NCBI RefSeq assembly: GCF_001975985.1
Contig: NZ_MTQF01000006.1
Coordinates: 1-64,000, forward strand
DNA length: 64,000 nucleotides
Origin: [Flexibacter] sp. ATCC 35103
Lineage (GTDB): Bacteria > Bacteroidota > Bacteroidia > Flavobacteriales > Flavobacteriaceae
Direction: 5' to 3'
Shown: positions 35,484 to 43,675 of the stretch, piece after piece
How the letters are laid out: each line of letters starts with the position of its first letter
How positions within the stretch are numbered: the first letter of the stretch is position 1
The notes under the pieces: generated by a model
Database searches by the model: none
What the model saw: only the letters and a program-made list of their open reading frames with translations
Told to the model about the DNA's origin: nothing
Program-made: the position numbers and the translations under genes

Positions 35484-35510
35484 CCTAACAGGTTTTCGAA
35501 GCCTGTTAGG
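35484..35510 (-). terminator. Hairpin after the epoxide hydrolase gene
   Basis: CCTAACAGG pairs perfectly with CCTGTTAGG around nine bases. On the minus strand it is followed by ATTTTC, a weak U-tract. It belongs to the dispersed (A)CCTG(A/T)CAGG repeat type also seen at 27207 and 37148-37191. Confidence 0.55.
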
Positions 35511-35527
35511 TATTATTATACTATTTC

Positions 35528-36829
35528 TTATTTTCTCAAAGATTTAAACGCTGCGCGAAGTTCTTCGGTAAAAAGTTGTGGTTCTTCCCAGGAAGCAAAA
35601 TGACCTCCTTTTGATACTTCATTAAAGTAAATCAGGTTTTTATAACTTTTCTCTGTCCAGCTTTTTGGTGCCTGATAAATTTCTCCAGGGAAAATTGTTA
35701 CTGCAACCGGAATTTTTATATCGTTTGTTTTTTGTTCCACCACATTAAAGTTGTTGGTATTATTTTCCCAATACAATTGTGCCGATGAGTTGGCAGTGTT
35801 TGTTAACCAATACAAGGTAATATCATCCAGTATTTCATCTTTTGTAAGCGATTTTTCTGCATTTCCGCCACTATACGTCCATTCGTTGAATTTATCAAGG
35901 AAAAAAGAAGCCAATCCCACAGGAGAATCTGTAAGTCCGTATCCTAAAGTCTGAGGACGCGTTACCATCATTCCGGCATAACCTCCGCCTCTTGTGTATA
36001 ATTTATTAAGAGAAACGAACGCCGCTTTTTCCTTAACCGATAATCCTTCGGGAGCGGGATCTCCGTCTTTTAAAGCTTTCGCAATATCAGCAGGAACCGT
36101 TGCTGGCATGTTTACGTGAATTCCCAATAATCCTTGCGGAGCCTGACGTGCCATAGCATCTGCAATTACAGAACCCCAATCACCTCCTTGCGATACATAG
36201 TTTTTATATCCTAAACGTTTCATTAAAACATCCCACGCATTTCCTATTTTTTCCGGTCCCCAACCTGTTCCTGTTGGCTTTTCTGAAAAACCATAACCCG
36301 GCATTGACGGGATTACAAGATCAAAAGCATCTTCTGCTTTTCCGCCATAAGCAGTAGGATCTGTTAGCGGACCAATTACTTTTAAAAGTTCAAAGAAAGA
36401 TCCTGGCCAGCCATGCGTAATTATTAACGGTAATGCATTTTTATGTTTTGATTTAATGTGGATAAACTGAATGTCCAAACCATCGATATTAGTTACAAAT
36501 TGAGGTAGTGCATTTAGTTTGGCTTCGGTTTTTTTCCAGTCATAAGTAGTTCCCCAATATTGTACAAGGTTTTGAATTTGCTGTAATTTTACTCCTTGTG
36601 ACTGATCTGTAACGGTTTCTTTATCCGGCCATCTTGTAGCGTTTATACGAGTTCGAAGATTTGTTAATACTTCTTGCGAAATACTAATGTGATACGGACG
36701 AATTGACTCGGCATCATTTTTAGTTTTTAGCTGATCTTTTTGTGCAAATCCGGTTGCTGCGATCAGCATAAATGTTCCTGTTGCAATGGCAGTCAGAAAG
36801 CTGTTTTTGTTTTTTAGAATTGTTTCCAT
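35528..36829 (-). CDS. Secreted epoxide hydrolase with EHN domain
   Basis: This 433-aa protein has a signal sequence ('FLTAIATGTFMLIAATGFAQ'). An EHN domain (about residues 42-150, 'RPYHISISQEVLTNLRTRINATRWPDKE') is followed by the alpha/beta hydrolase core. The core has 'LIITHGWPGSFFELLKVI' and the nucleophile Asp in 'QGGDWGSVIADAMA', with the His in 'GGHFASWEEPQLF'. It matches juvenile-hormone/microsomal-type epoxide hydrolases of bacteria. Export to the periplasm is unusual for this enzyme type but is supported by the leader. Its promoter carries the tandem AraC-type operator. Confidence 0.9.
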   Translation of the reverse strand: METILKNKNSFLTAIATGTFMLIAATGFAQKDQLKTKNDAESIRPYHISISQEVLTNLRTRINATRWPDKETVTDQSQGVKLQQIQNLVQYWGTTYDWKKTEAKLNALPQFVTNIDGLDIQFIHIKSKHKNALPLIITHGWPGSFFELLKVIGPLTDPTAYGGKAEDAFDLVIPSMPGYGFSEKPTGTGWGPEKIGNAWDVLMKRLGYKNYVSQGGDWGSVIADAMARQAPQGLLGIHVNMPATVPADIAKALKDGDPAPEGLSVKEKAAFVSLNKLYTRGGGYAGMMVTRPQTLGYGLTDSPVGLASFFLDKFNEWTYSGGNAEKSLTKDEILDDITLYWLTNTANSSAQLYWENNTNNFNVVEQKTNDIKIPVAVTIFPGEIYQAPKSWTEKSYKNLIYFNEVSKGGHFASWEEPQLFTEELRAAFKSLRK

Positions 36830-36868
36830 TTTGATTATAAATTATATTATTGTGATTAATTTCTTTGT

Positions 36869-36942
36869 CAAAAGTATCTCGATAACAAGGGATTTAAAAT
36901 CATGAAATAGTCTAAACGGACGAAGTTGATCCCGAAACGGAC
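36869..36942 (-). promoter_or_regulatory. AraC-type tandem operator and promoter before the epoxide hydrolase
   Basis: On the minus strand GTCCGTTTC and GTCCGTTTA form direct repeats 21 bp apart (reverse complements start at 36935 and 36914). TACTTTTG lies at 36876-36869. The distance from the proximal repeat to the end of the box is 53 bp. Confidence 0.8.
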
Positions 36943-37216
36943 ATTGTGAAAGTTGAAAGTTTTTATAGACAATTTTAAAGTACTATGTCATCTCTCCTTA
37001 GTCGAGATGACAAACTTTTGCTATATTACCTTTCAAAGTTTAAAACTTTGACAAAGGTTTACGCAATTTTTTACGAGCTAATAGTGAAGATTCTTCGTTA
37101 CTCAGAATGATAAAAATTACGGATAATTTTATCTTTACGGCATTTCTAACCCGACAGTCGCGAAGCCTCGGGATTAAAAACCTGTCGGGTTTGGCGGAAC
37201 TATTATAAATGAAAAA

Positions 37217-37237
37217 AGACCACTTTTAGGGCAGTCT
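37217..37237 (-). terminator. Probable terminator of the YceI-NMO operon
   Basis: On the minus strand AGACTGC pairs with GTGGTCT (two G-U pairs) and is followed by TTTTTT, 25 bp after the nitronate monooxygenase stop. Confidence 0.6.
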
Positions 37238-37261
37238 CTTTTAAATATTTTTTTTATCTAT

Positions 37262-38347
37262 TTATCCTTTCAAATCATCAAAATAAGCATTTGTTTCTTC
37301 TATCAGAGAATGCATTAATTCTTTGGCTTTGGTATGTTTTAGAATTGGAGAAATTTGTCCGCCCCAAAATAAAATCATATCCCATTTTTGTTGGTCAAGA
37401 GCTGCTTTTCGTAATGGAGATATAAGTGTTGTCTGCAACGGAAACGGAAGAATATTCTCTTCCTTACCTGCAATTTCTTTGGCAATTCGGCTTGTTATAC
37501 CACGTCCCAAACGTCCTGTGTATGCTCTGGATAAAGTAGTGTATTTTGCTGCATCAGAAAATAACATTTCTCTATGAATCGGTAATGCATTCGATTCATC
37601 GCAAGCTAAAAATGCTGTTCCTATCTGAGCGGCACTTGCGCCTAAAGCTAGTGCTGCAGCGACTCCTTTTCCGTTTGCGATTCCGCCCGCGGCAATAATT
37701 GGTATTTTTACTTTTTCACGAATTAGTTGCAATAATACAAAGGTTCCTGTTAAGGATGATTCGGCTGAAGCCAAAAACGAAGGTCGGTGTCCGCCTGCTT
37801 CAAAACCAGATGCAATAATCATATCTACTCCGGCAGCTTCCAGAAAAATCGCTTCGTCTAAAGTCGTTGCCGCACCCACAGTTGTAATTCCGGATCTTCG
37901 GCATTGCTCTAAAACATCGACCGAAGGAACGCCAAACATAAAACTGAATACTTTTGGTTTAACATCCAGAATAACTTCGAGCTGATTCTCGAATCTGGAT
38001 TGAAATGGAGCTGGTTTTTCCGGTAACGGAATTCCAGCTTCATCAAAATAAGGTTTAAATAATTCCGTTGTTTTCTTGTATTGTTCGTCTGATAATCCAG
38101 ATGGCGGAATATCATGATCTGATACCCAGAGATTGATGTTATACGGTTTATCTGTTGCCGCTTTTAATTGTTTGTCTATATCAAATATTTCCTGAGGAGA
38201 CATTGTATAAGCGCCGTATCCGCCAAGTCCTCCGGCGTTTGAAACCGCAGCAGTCAATTCTACCGTTGACAGGTTTCCGCCAAATGGTCCTTGCATTATA
38301 GGATAATCAATGCCTAATAATTTCGTAGCTTTTGTATTGTACCACAT
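37262..38347 (-). CDS. Nitronate monooxygenase / FMN-dependent oxidoreductase
   Basis: This 361-aa TIM-barrel FMN enzyme of the NMO family oxidises nitronates or related compounds. Motifs visible are 'YPIMQGPFGG', 'NAGGLGGYGAYTMSP', the catalytic His in 'SGFEAGGHRPSF' and the FMN-phosphate site 'IAAGGIANGKGVAAALALGASAAQIGTAFL'. It is the last gene of a five-gene co-directional run (YceI, tautomerase, SDR, NTF2-like, NMO) with gaps of 4-18 bp, pointing to an oxidative or electrophile-detoxification operon. Confidence 0.88.
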   Translation of the reverse strand: MWYNTKATKLLGIDYPIMQGPFGGNLSTVELTAAVSNAGGLGGYGAYTMSPQEIFDIDKQLKAATDKPYNINLWVSDHDIPPSGLSDEQYKKTTELFKPYFDEAGIPLPEKPAPFQSRFENQLEVILDVKPKVFSFMFGVPSVDVLEQCRRSGITTVGAATTLDEAIFLEAAGVDMIIASGFEAGGHRPSFLASAESSLTGTFVLLQLIREKVKIPIIAAGGIANGKGVAAALALGASAAQIGTAFLACDESNALPIHREMLFSDAAKYTTLSRAYTGRLGRGITSRIAKEIAGKEENILPFPLQTTLISPLRKAALDQQKWDMILFWGGQISPILKHTKAKELMHSLIEETNAYFDDLKG

Positions 38348-38365
38348 TATTTCTACGTTTTAAAG

Positions 38366-38815
38366 TTATTGACTTATATCTGTCAACATTTTATTGACAA
38401 TCAGCCATTTTCCGTTAATCTTATGGAAAGATAAAAAATCCCGATAATTAAAGTCGTACATTTTAACATTAATTTCGGCTGTCGCTATTGAATTTACTAC
38501 ATTAATCTTCAGGATTTCTCCCTTAAAAGGTTTTCCTGAATCTTTAGGGCTTTGTCTGTTTTTTACACCATCAAGATAAAGATCTACCGTTTTAAAATAA
38601 GGCTGCCCTTTTATATCTCCAAAAAGTAAAGCGCCTTCATAAAAAATACTTCCTAAACGTATTTCATCTCCTTCGTAAATTCCTTTAAAATAATAATTTT
38701 CTAATGCATCAGTAATTGCTGATACGTCTGCCTGATTTTCCATTTTAGTGTTATTTTGAGCTTTTATGCCCTGCAAAGTACAGAGCATAAAAGCAATTAA
38801 TAAAATAGTTTTCAT
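38366..38815 (-). CDS. Secreted NTF2-like protein (lumazine-binding type)
   Basis: This 149-aa protein has a signal peptide ('ILLIAFMLCTLQGIKAQN') and a SnoaL/NTF2-like barrel of the Lumazine_bd_2 subgroup. 'ITDALENYYFKGIYEGDEIRLGSIFYEGALLFG' near the start and 'DFLSFHKINGKWLIVNKML' at the end are typical. Function is unknown. It is four bases from the SDR stop and 18 bp before the NMO start, so clearly in the same operon. Confidence 0.8.
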   Translation of the reverse strand: MKTILLIAFMLCTLQGIKAQNNTKMENQADVSAITDALENYYFKGIYEGDEIRLGSIFYEGALLFGDIKGQPYFKTVDLYLDGVKNRQSPKDSGKPFKGEILKINVVNSIATAEINVKMYDFNYRDFLSFHKINGKWLIVNKMLTDISQ

Positions 38816-38819
38816 TTAA

Positions 38820-39551
38820 TTATAAGTTATGTCCAGCGCCTTTACCACCGTCAACATTGATGATTGAACCGGTAATAAAACTGCTTTTTGCAACAGTATA
38901 CACCATCTCAGCTACATCGTCGATCTCTCCTACCCTGTTTACCAGATGTAATCCGGCACTTTGATCTGCTTTATCACCGTGCATTGGTGTACGTATAACG
39001 CCGGGAGCTATCGTATTGATACGAATGTTTTGTTTGCCAAATTCTGCTGCTAACTGAATCGTTAAAGCATGAATAGCGCCTTTGCTTGATACAGGAGCCG
39101 AAGCTGGCCATCCGCCTAATCCGTGGTTGACCAAAGGTGTTCCAATGTTTATTACAACACCATCTTGCTGTTTCAGCATTTGCGGAATAACAGATTGTGT
39201 GGTGAAATAAGTTCCTTTTAGGTTTGTGTTCAAAAATTTATCTAGATAAGACTCATCAACTTCCAGGAATGGTTTGCTGTCGAAGATTCCCGCATTGTTG
39301 ACCAATACATCTACAGAACCAAATTTTTCGATGGCAATTTTTACCAATTCCTCTCCGGTTTGTTTCTTGCTCACGTCTCCGGCAAACATGGCCAGATTAT
39401 CGCCTGCTCCAAACTCCTTATACGTGCTTTGTAATGCAGATGGTGTTAATGAATTAATTACGACATTATCGCCTCTGTCTAAGAAATATTTGGCGATTCC
39501 TTTTCCGATACCTGAAGCTGCTCCAGTAACGATTATTGTTTGTTTTTTCAT
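38820..39551 (-). CDS. Short-chain dehydrogenase/reductase
   Basis: This 243-aa classical SDR has the NAD(P) motif 'VTGAASGIGKGIAKYF', the 'NNAG' strand motif ('DVLVNNAGIF') and the 'PGVIRTPM' and 'FITGSIINVDGG' segments. At the active site the YxxxK is not obvious: the region reads 'GGWPASAPVSSKGAIHALTIQLAAEFG', with Ser-Ser-Lys where Tyr-x-x-x-Lys is expected. The usual catalytic Tyr therefore seems replaced, and catalysis may be altered. It is in the operon with the tautomerase and NTF2-like genes. Confidence 0.88.
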   Translation of the reverse strand: MKKQTIIVTGAASGIGKGIAKYFLDRGDNVVINSLTPSALQSTYKEFGAGDNLAMFAGDVSKKQTGEELVKIAIEKFGSVDVLVNNAGIFDSKPFLEVDESYLDKFLNTNLKGTYFTTQSVIPQMLKQQDGVVINIGTPLVNHGLGGWPASAPVSSKGAIHALTIQLAAEFGKQNIRINTIAPGVIRTPMHGDKADQSAGLHLVNRVGEIDDVAEMVYTVAKSSFITGSIINVDGGKGAGHNL

Positions 39552-39556
39552 GATAT

Positions 39557-39775
39557 TTATTTTTTATCGGCTGTGATGCCATTTTCTCTTAATACAGATA
39601 CCTGATCTCCTGCGTAACCCCAATCGTCGAGTTCGATTTCCTGAATTACAACGTGGGTTAAATGCGGATCTTTGTTTAATACATCGGTAATCAAATTGGT
39701 GATTCCGCTTATTAATTCTTGTTTTTGCTCGCGGGTAACGCCTTCGCGGGTCAATTCGATTTTTACGTAAGGCAT
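39557..39775 (-). CDS. 4-oxalocrotonate tautomerase-family protein
   Basis: This 72-aa protein carries the catalytic N-terminal proline right after the initiator Met ('PYVKIELTREGVTREQKQELI'), with the C-terminal 'VVIQEIELDDWG' segment typical of the family. I chose the ATG at 39775, which places the proline at position 1 of the mature protein; a longer frame to 39838 would hide it. It overlaps nothing, lying 5 bp before the SDR and 4 bp after YceI. Confidence 0.88.
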   Translation of the reverse strand: MPYVKIELTREGVTREQKQELISGITNLITDVLNKDPHLTHVVIQEIELDDWGYAGDQVSVLRENGITADKK

Positions 39776-39779
39776 GGCT

Positions 39780-40334
39780 TTAGTTTTTAGATTGTGCTGA
39801 AAATGCAGCTTCGGCAGTAATATTAAAATCCAACTCAAAGTCGTTGTAGATTAATGTATCGCCTAAATCTTTGAAGAAATTTCCTGAACGAAATTTGATA
39901 TCGTATTTAGTACGATCAATAATCAGTTTACCGACAAGAGAAAGCGTGTTTTGATTACTTTTTACTTCGGTTTCAAAACCAGCAAGATGTGTGATATCTT
40001 TTATAGTAAGATTTCCCTCAAGATAATATTTTCCGTTTGAAACTTCTTTTACAGAAAGAATATCAAATGCTGCAGTTGGAAATTTTTCGATAGAGAAAAA
40101 ATCATCTGACGCCAAATGTCCAGCAAATTGTGCATTTGTATCCGGATCTGTTACATCCAGAATTTTTATTGATGAGGTATTGATGACAATATTTCCACCA
40201 TTTATTTTTCCGTCATTCAAAATAAAATGACCTTCTTTGATACCAATTGTACCATTATGTGCACCGGTAACTTTTCTACCAGTCCAATCGATGTTACTGT
40301 TTGAACTATCGATTTTAAAATTTGTTGTTTCCAT
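39780..40334 (-). CDS. YceI-family lipid-binding protein
   Basis: This 184-aa lipocalin-like YceI domain covers the whole protein: 'SSNSNIDWTGRKVTGAHNGTIGIKEG' at the start, 'HLASDDFFSIEKFPTAAFDI' in the middle and 'NFFKDLGDTLIYNDFELDFNITA' near the end. It has no signal peptide, so it is probably cytoplasmic, unlike E. coli YceI. YceI proteins bind polyprenoid or amide lipids. It leads the five-gene operon, and a Crp-type palindrome lies 55-70 bp upstream. Confidence 0.9.
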   Translation of the reverse strand: METTNFKIDSSNSNIDWTGRKVTGAHNGTIGIKEGHFILNDGKINGGNIVINTSSIKILDVTDPDTNAQFAGHLASDDFFSIEKFPTAAFDILSVKEVSNGKYYLEGNLTIKDITHLAGFETEVKSNQNTLSLVGKLIIDRTKYDIKFRSGNFFKDLGDTLIYNDFELDFNITAEAAFSAQSKN

Positions 40335-40339
40335 TTTTA

Positions 40340-40405
40340 TTGTATTTAAAAGTACAATACAAAGGAACGGCGAGTATAAAAATTGGTTACGTGATGTAGA
40401 TCACA
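40340..40405 (-). promoter_or_regulatory. Crp-type operator and promoter region of the YceI operon
   Basis: On the minus strand 40405-40390 reads TGTGATCTACATCACG, one base from the E. coli CRP consensus TGTGA-N6-TCACA. Closer to the gene lies an inverted pair TTGTATT (40346 side) / AATACAA (40356-40362) around TACTTTTA. The next gene downstream in map order encodes a Crp/Fnr protein with a matching recognition helix. Confidence 0.6.
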
Positions 40406-40927
40406 ATATTTTTTTGAGGTACAAAGGTTGTGAGGTTCAGAGGAACAAAGTTTTTTTGTTTCACGCGATTTTAAAGATTTAAGCTGATGGTGTGGACTTT
40501 TTTTAATCTCGCATAGACGTGGAAGTGCAAAGTTTTATTCTCATTTTTGTCATCCTGAGCGAAGTCGAAGGACACGTAAGTAGCTCGACAAAGATTGGAG
40601 ATTATCGATTGCACAGTTTCTAGTGTGATCTCTCCTTCGTCGAGATGACAAACTACTTGGCAAATAAAACACCTCGACAAAGATTGGGCTTTCGTTACGG
40701 AGTTACTTGTGTGTCCTTCGACTTCGCTCAGGATGACAACTATGTGGAAAACTAAAAATTAAAAAATCCTTTTAATCTTTTTAATCTGTGGCTAAAAAAC
40801 TTCTACGAATTATATTTGCGCGTCCTTCGACTTCGCTCAGGATGACAAACTAAACGGAAAAATAAAAATCTGCTTAAATCTTTTTAAATCTGCGTGAAAC
40901 AAAATCTTAAATCTGTAGCTAAAAAAA
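40406..40927. repeat. Dispersed repeat cluster between YceI and crp-like genes
   Basis: Copies of CCTTCGACTTCGCTCAGG occur at about 40549-40575 (inverted), 40711-40737 and 40821-40846. There are also CTCGACAAAGATTGG direct repeats near 40588 and 40675, and TTTCACGCG / CTGCGTGAAAC strings near 40460 and 40895. No coding frame is convincing. These are REP-like intergenic repeats and may fold into long hairpins. Confidence 0.75.
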
Positions 40928-41500
40928 CTATGAATTATATAATCTACTTAGGGTTTCTCTTGAAACGCCAAGATAAGCAGCAATTAAATGTTTGGGAACT
41001 AAATTATAAAGCTGTGGATATAATGCTAATAATTCTTCGTAACGAATTTTGACGTTATTATTCATAAAGGATAAAAGTCGTTTTTGAGAAGCAATATATC
41101 CTTTATTGGTTCTCCAACGGAAAAAATGTTCAACCTGATGAAATTCTTCGCAAAGTTTCTCTCGATCACCGTTCGAAAGACAAAGTAATTCGACATCTGT
41201 AATGCAATCTACATTTATGGTTGCAGGAGTTTGATTGTACAAAGCTGTATAATCAGATGTCCACCAGGTTGGCATGGCAAATTGAAGAATGTACATTTTG
41301 ATCTCATCATTGATAAAAAAAGCTTTCAGACAACCTGAAATTACAAAATACTCACAATCGACTTTATCACCTGCTCCAATAATTGTCTGGCCTTTTTTGA
41401 AAGTCTGAGGTTTAAAATGTGAAAAGAAATAATCGAATTGATCGTCTGTCAACGAAGCCGTTTTGGCGATATGCTGTTGTAGGATTTCTTTGGAGTCCAT
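40928..41500 (-). CDS. Crp/Fnr-family transcriptional regulator
   Basis: This 190-aa protein has a cyclic-nucleotide-binding-like beta roll (residues about 25-115, 'FKKGQTIIGAGDKVDCEYFVISGCLKAFF') and a C-terminal HTH ending close to the end of the protein. The recognition helix 'SRETLSRL' (Arg181, Glu182, Arg186) has the same Arg-Glu...Arg pattern that E. coli CRP uses to read TGTGA. No Fnr-type cysteine cluster is present, so it is not an oxygen sensor. It may act on the TGTGA-N6-TCACG site before the YceI operon. Confidence 0.88.
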   Translation of the reverse strand: MDSKEILQQHIAKTASLTDDQFDYFFSHFKPQTFKKGQTIIGAGDKVDCEYFVISGCLKAFFINDEIKMYILQFAMPTWWTSDYTALYNQTPATINVDCITDVELLCLSNGDREKLCEEFHQVEHFFRWRTNKGYIASQKRLLSFMNNNVKIRYEELLALYPQLYNLVPKHLIAAYLGVSRETLSRLYNS

Positions 41501-41739
41501 TTTTTTAAAAGATACTAAGTTGCTAAGTCTCTAAGATTCTAAGTTTTTGAAAAAGGATCAAAAGTACTGAGTTTTTGAGTTGCTAAGTTACTGAGTTTTT
41601 TTTGAAAGGTTAAAAGATGCAAAGTTTTTGACCTGATTATTATTTTTGAAAACATCTTTTATAATGCAAAAAAAAGACACATTGCTATGCGCCACTACAA
41701 TAAAAACTTAGCAGCTCATAATCTTAGAGACTTAGAACC

Positions 41740-42483
41740 TTAAACTAAAACCATCCCGCCATCCATAATAAAGTCTGCTCCGGTGATGAATTTTGAGGCT
41801 TCACTGCTAAGATATGCAACCATTTTGGCAACATCTTCTGAGGTTCCCATTTGTTTTAACGGCACTTTATCGACCACTACATCCATAATGGTTTTAACGG
41901 TTTCTTTATCTAAGCCAACTTTGTTCATAACCTCAGTTTCTGTTGGACCGGGACTAACGGAATTTACTCTGATTTTTCTTGACGCCAATTCTAAAGCAGC
42001 CGATTTCATTACAGAATTAATGGCTGTTTTGCTCGAAGAATAAATCGATGATCCGGGACCGGGCATACTTGCCGTGTTAGAAGAAAGAAAAACGACTGAT
42101 GCCCCGTCTTTTAGTATTGGAATAAATTTGCTTAGGGTAAAATATGCACCTTTGAAATTTACATTTATAATACTGTCAAATAATCTTTCTGTGGCTTGTT
42201 CTATATTTCCTAATCCGGCAATTCCGGCATTGATAAAAAGAATATCGACAGTACCAAAATCTTCTTTTACTTTTAATGCCAGATTTTCGATATCAGCAAT
42301 ATTAGACTGATCTGCAACAATGGCTTTTACTCCTAACTCAAGAGCCGCTTTGTCTATGGCTTCTTTTCTGCGGCCGGTAATAATAACGGTTGCACCTTGT
42401 TGTTTTAATTGTTTTGCTGTTGCATAACCTATACCGCTATTTCCGCCTGTGATAACTGCAACTTTATGATTTAAATTGTCCAT
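41740..42483 (-). CDS. Short-chain dehydrogenase/reductase
   Basis: This 247-aa classical SDR has 'VITGGNSGIGYATAKQL', 'ILFINAGIAG', the active site Ser in 'VVFLSSNTASMPG' with Tyr-x-x-x-Lys in 'SSIYSSSKTAINS', and the C-terminal 'FITGADFIMDGGMVLV'. It is divergent from an HxlR regulator with three copies of a TTATATCACTTATAT motif between them, so HxlR control is likely. This arrangement (HxlR plus SDR) is common for electrophile or quinone responses. Confidence 0.92.
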   Translation of the reverse strand: MDNLNHKVAVITGGNSGIGYATAKQLKQQGATVIITGRRKEAIDKAALELGVKAIVADQSNIADIENLALKVKEDFGTVDILFINAGIAGLGNIEQATERLFDSIINVNFKGAYFTLSKFIPILKDGASVVFLSSNTASMPGPGSSIYSSSKTAINSVMKSAALELASRKIRVNSVSPGPTETEVMNKVGLDKETVKTIMDVVVDKVPLKQMGTSEDVAKMVAYLSSEASKFITGADFIMDGGMVLV

Positions 42484-42576
42484 TTTTTATGTTTTAAAAA
42501 TTAATGGGACAAAGTTAGATCTGAAAACATATTGCTTTTTCAATGGTATCACAGAGTATACTTAAATGCTTTTTTT

Positions 42577-42712
42577 ACCATATAAGTGATATAAGTTCAT
42601 TTAAATTTGGAACGTTAAAACAGCAAGTGCTTATAATTCCTTATATCACTTATATGATTTAAAACAATCCAATTCGCACTAGCTCATAATTTTCTTATAT
42701 CACTTATATGGT
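42577..42712. promoter_or_regulatory. HxlR operator cluster (three CTTATATCACTTATATG copies)
   Basis: ACCATATAAGTGATATAAG (42577-42595) and CTTATATCACTTATATGGT (42694-42712) are perfect inverted copies. A third copy, CTTATATCACTTATATG, lies at 42640-42656 in the direct orientation. They fill the divergent region between the SDR and hxlR genes. Confidence 0.75.
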
Positions 42713-42751
42713 GAAAAAAAATGTTTTTATATATTAGTTTAAAAAATTCTT

Positions 42752-43093
42752 ATGGAAAGAAATCAGAAAGAAGAGTTTCAGGCGCTTCAGGATACATTAT
42801 ATGTTTTGGGAGGAAAATGGAAATTGCCAATCATAAATTCGATCTGTAACGGAAACAATCGTTTTAAGGAAATCCAGCAGAGTATTCCCGGAATTACATC
42901 CCGAATGTTATCGAAAGAACTTAAGGATATGGAACTTAATAATCTGGTAAAAAGAACCGAGGATCGTGATGCAAAAGTGCCAATACTTTATGAATCTACT
43001 CCTTATTGTCAATCTTTTGGTCCCATTATAACCGAAATGATCAATTGGGGGATTTCACATAGAAAACATATTAAAAACAGAGTAGAGAAATAA
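42752..43093 (+). CDS. HxlR-family transcriptional regulator
   Basis: This 113-aa winged-helix protein of the HxlR family has 'YVLGGKWKLPIINSICNGNNRFKEIQQSIPGITSRMLSKELKDMELNNLVKR'. The first residues contain no cysteine before 'LYVLGGKWK', so the thiol sensing of YodB-type members may be absent; there is one Cys in 'SICNG' and one in 'TPYCQSF'. It is divergent from the SDR and flanked by the operator cluster, so it probably regulates both genes. Confidence 0.92.
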   Translation: MERNQKEEFQALQDTLYVLGGKWKLPIINSICNGNNRFKEIQQSIPGITSRMLSKELKDMELNNLVKRTEDRDAKVPILYESTPYCQSFGPIITEMINWGISHRKHIKNRVEK

Positions 43094-43193
43094 ATTCCAA
43101 TTGCGAAGACCTCCGACTTCACCCTTGGATGATAATAGAAAAAATCTGGGTCCCGATAGCTATCGAAGATAACGACTTAAGAAACCTTTGCAC

Positions 43194-43673
43194 CTATTCT
43201 TCGCTTTTTAACTGCAACGCTCTTTGCAAAAAGCTTTGATGCATTAATTTGGTTTCGGCTTCGTTAATCGCCTGAAGTAAATTGTTTTGATTGTCTGCTA
43301 TTTCTTTAAGAACGCTGGACATTACATCCCAGACAGGTTTCATTTTCACGATCAGTTCCTGCCCTTTTGGTGTAAGTGAAATCAATCTTTTACGCTCGTC
43401 TACTTTGTCTTTTTTAGAACGAATTAGTTTTTGTTTTTCAAGTTCCTTTAATAAACTAATGGTCGAAGGATGTGTGTAACCTATTTCGTTTGCAATTTCT
43501 ACAACGCTCAAAACTTCTTTATGATGTAAAGTATAAACTACCGGAAACCATTTGGGTTCAAAGTCGATTCCGTATGATTTATAAAATAGTGCACCATCTT
43601 TTCGCAATTGCTCACTAAGACGCTGCAATCGTGTTGAAATGGCTAAAATCCCTGATTCATCAATTATATTCAT
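43194..43673 (-). CDS. MarR-family transcriptional regulator
   Basis: This 159-aa protein has a winged-helix region 'SVVEIANEIGYTHPSTISLLKELEKQKLIRSKKDKVDERKRLISLTPKGQELI' typical of MarR. I chose the ATG at 43673 (MNIIDESGILAIST); a longer frame starts inside the GNAT gene. It begins 3 bp after the GNAT stop, so the pair forms one operon. Confidence 0.88.
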   Translation of the reverse strand: MNIIDESGILAISTRLQRLSEQLRKDGALFYKSYGIDFEPKWFPVVYTLHHKEVLSVVEIANEIGYTHPSTISLLKELEKQKLIRSKKDKVDERKRLISLTPKGQELIVKMKPVWDVMSSVLKEIADNQNNLLQAINEAETKLMHQSFLQRALQLKSEE

Positions 43674-43675
43674 CG

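Larger units (their letters stand above)
36830..37261. other. 432-bp intergenic region with operator and dispersed repeats
   Basis: It holds the tandem operator of the epoxide hydrolase at its left. Further right are an inverted repeat AACCCGACAG (37148-37157) / CTGTCGGGTT (37182-37191), a GAGATGACAAA string of the dispersed type, and a terminator for the nitronate monooxygenase operon at 37217-37237. No coding frame is credible. Confidence 0.65.
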
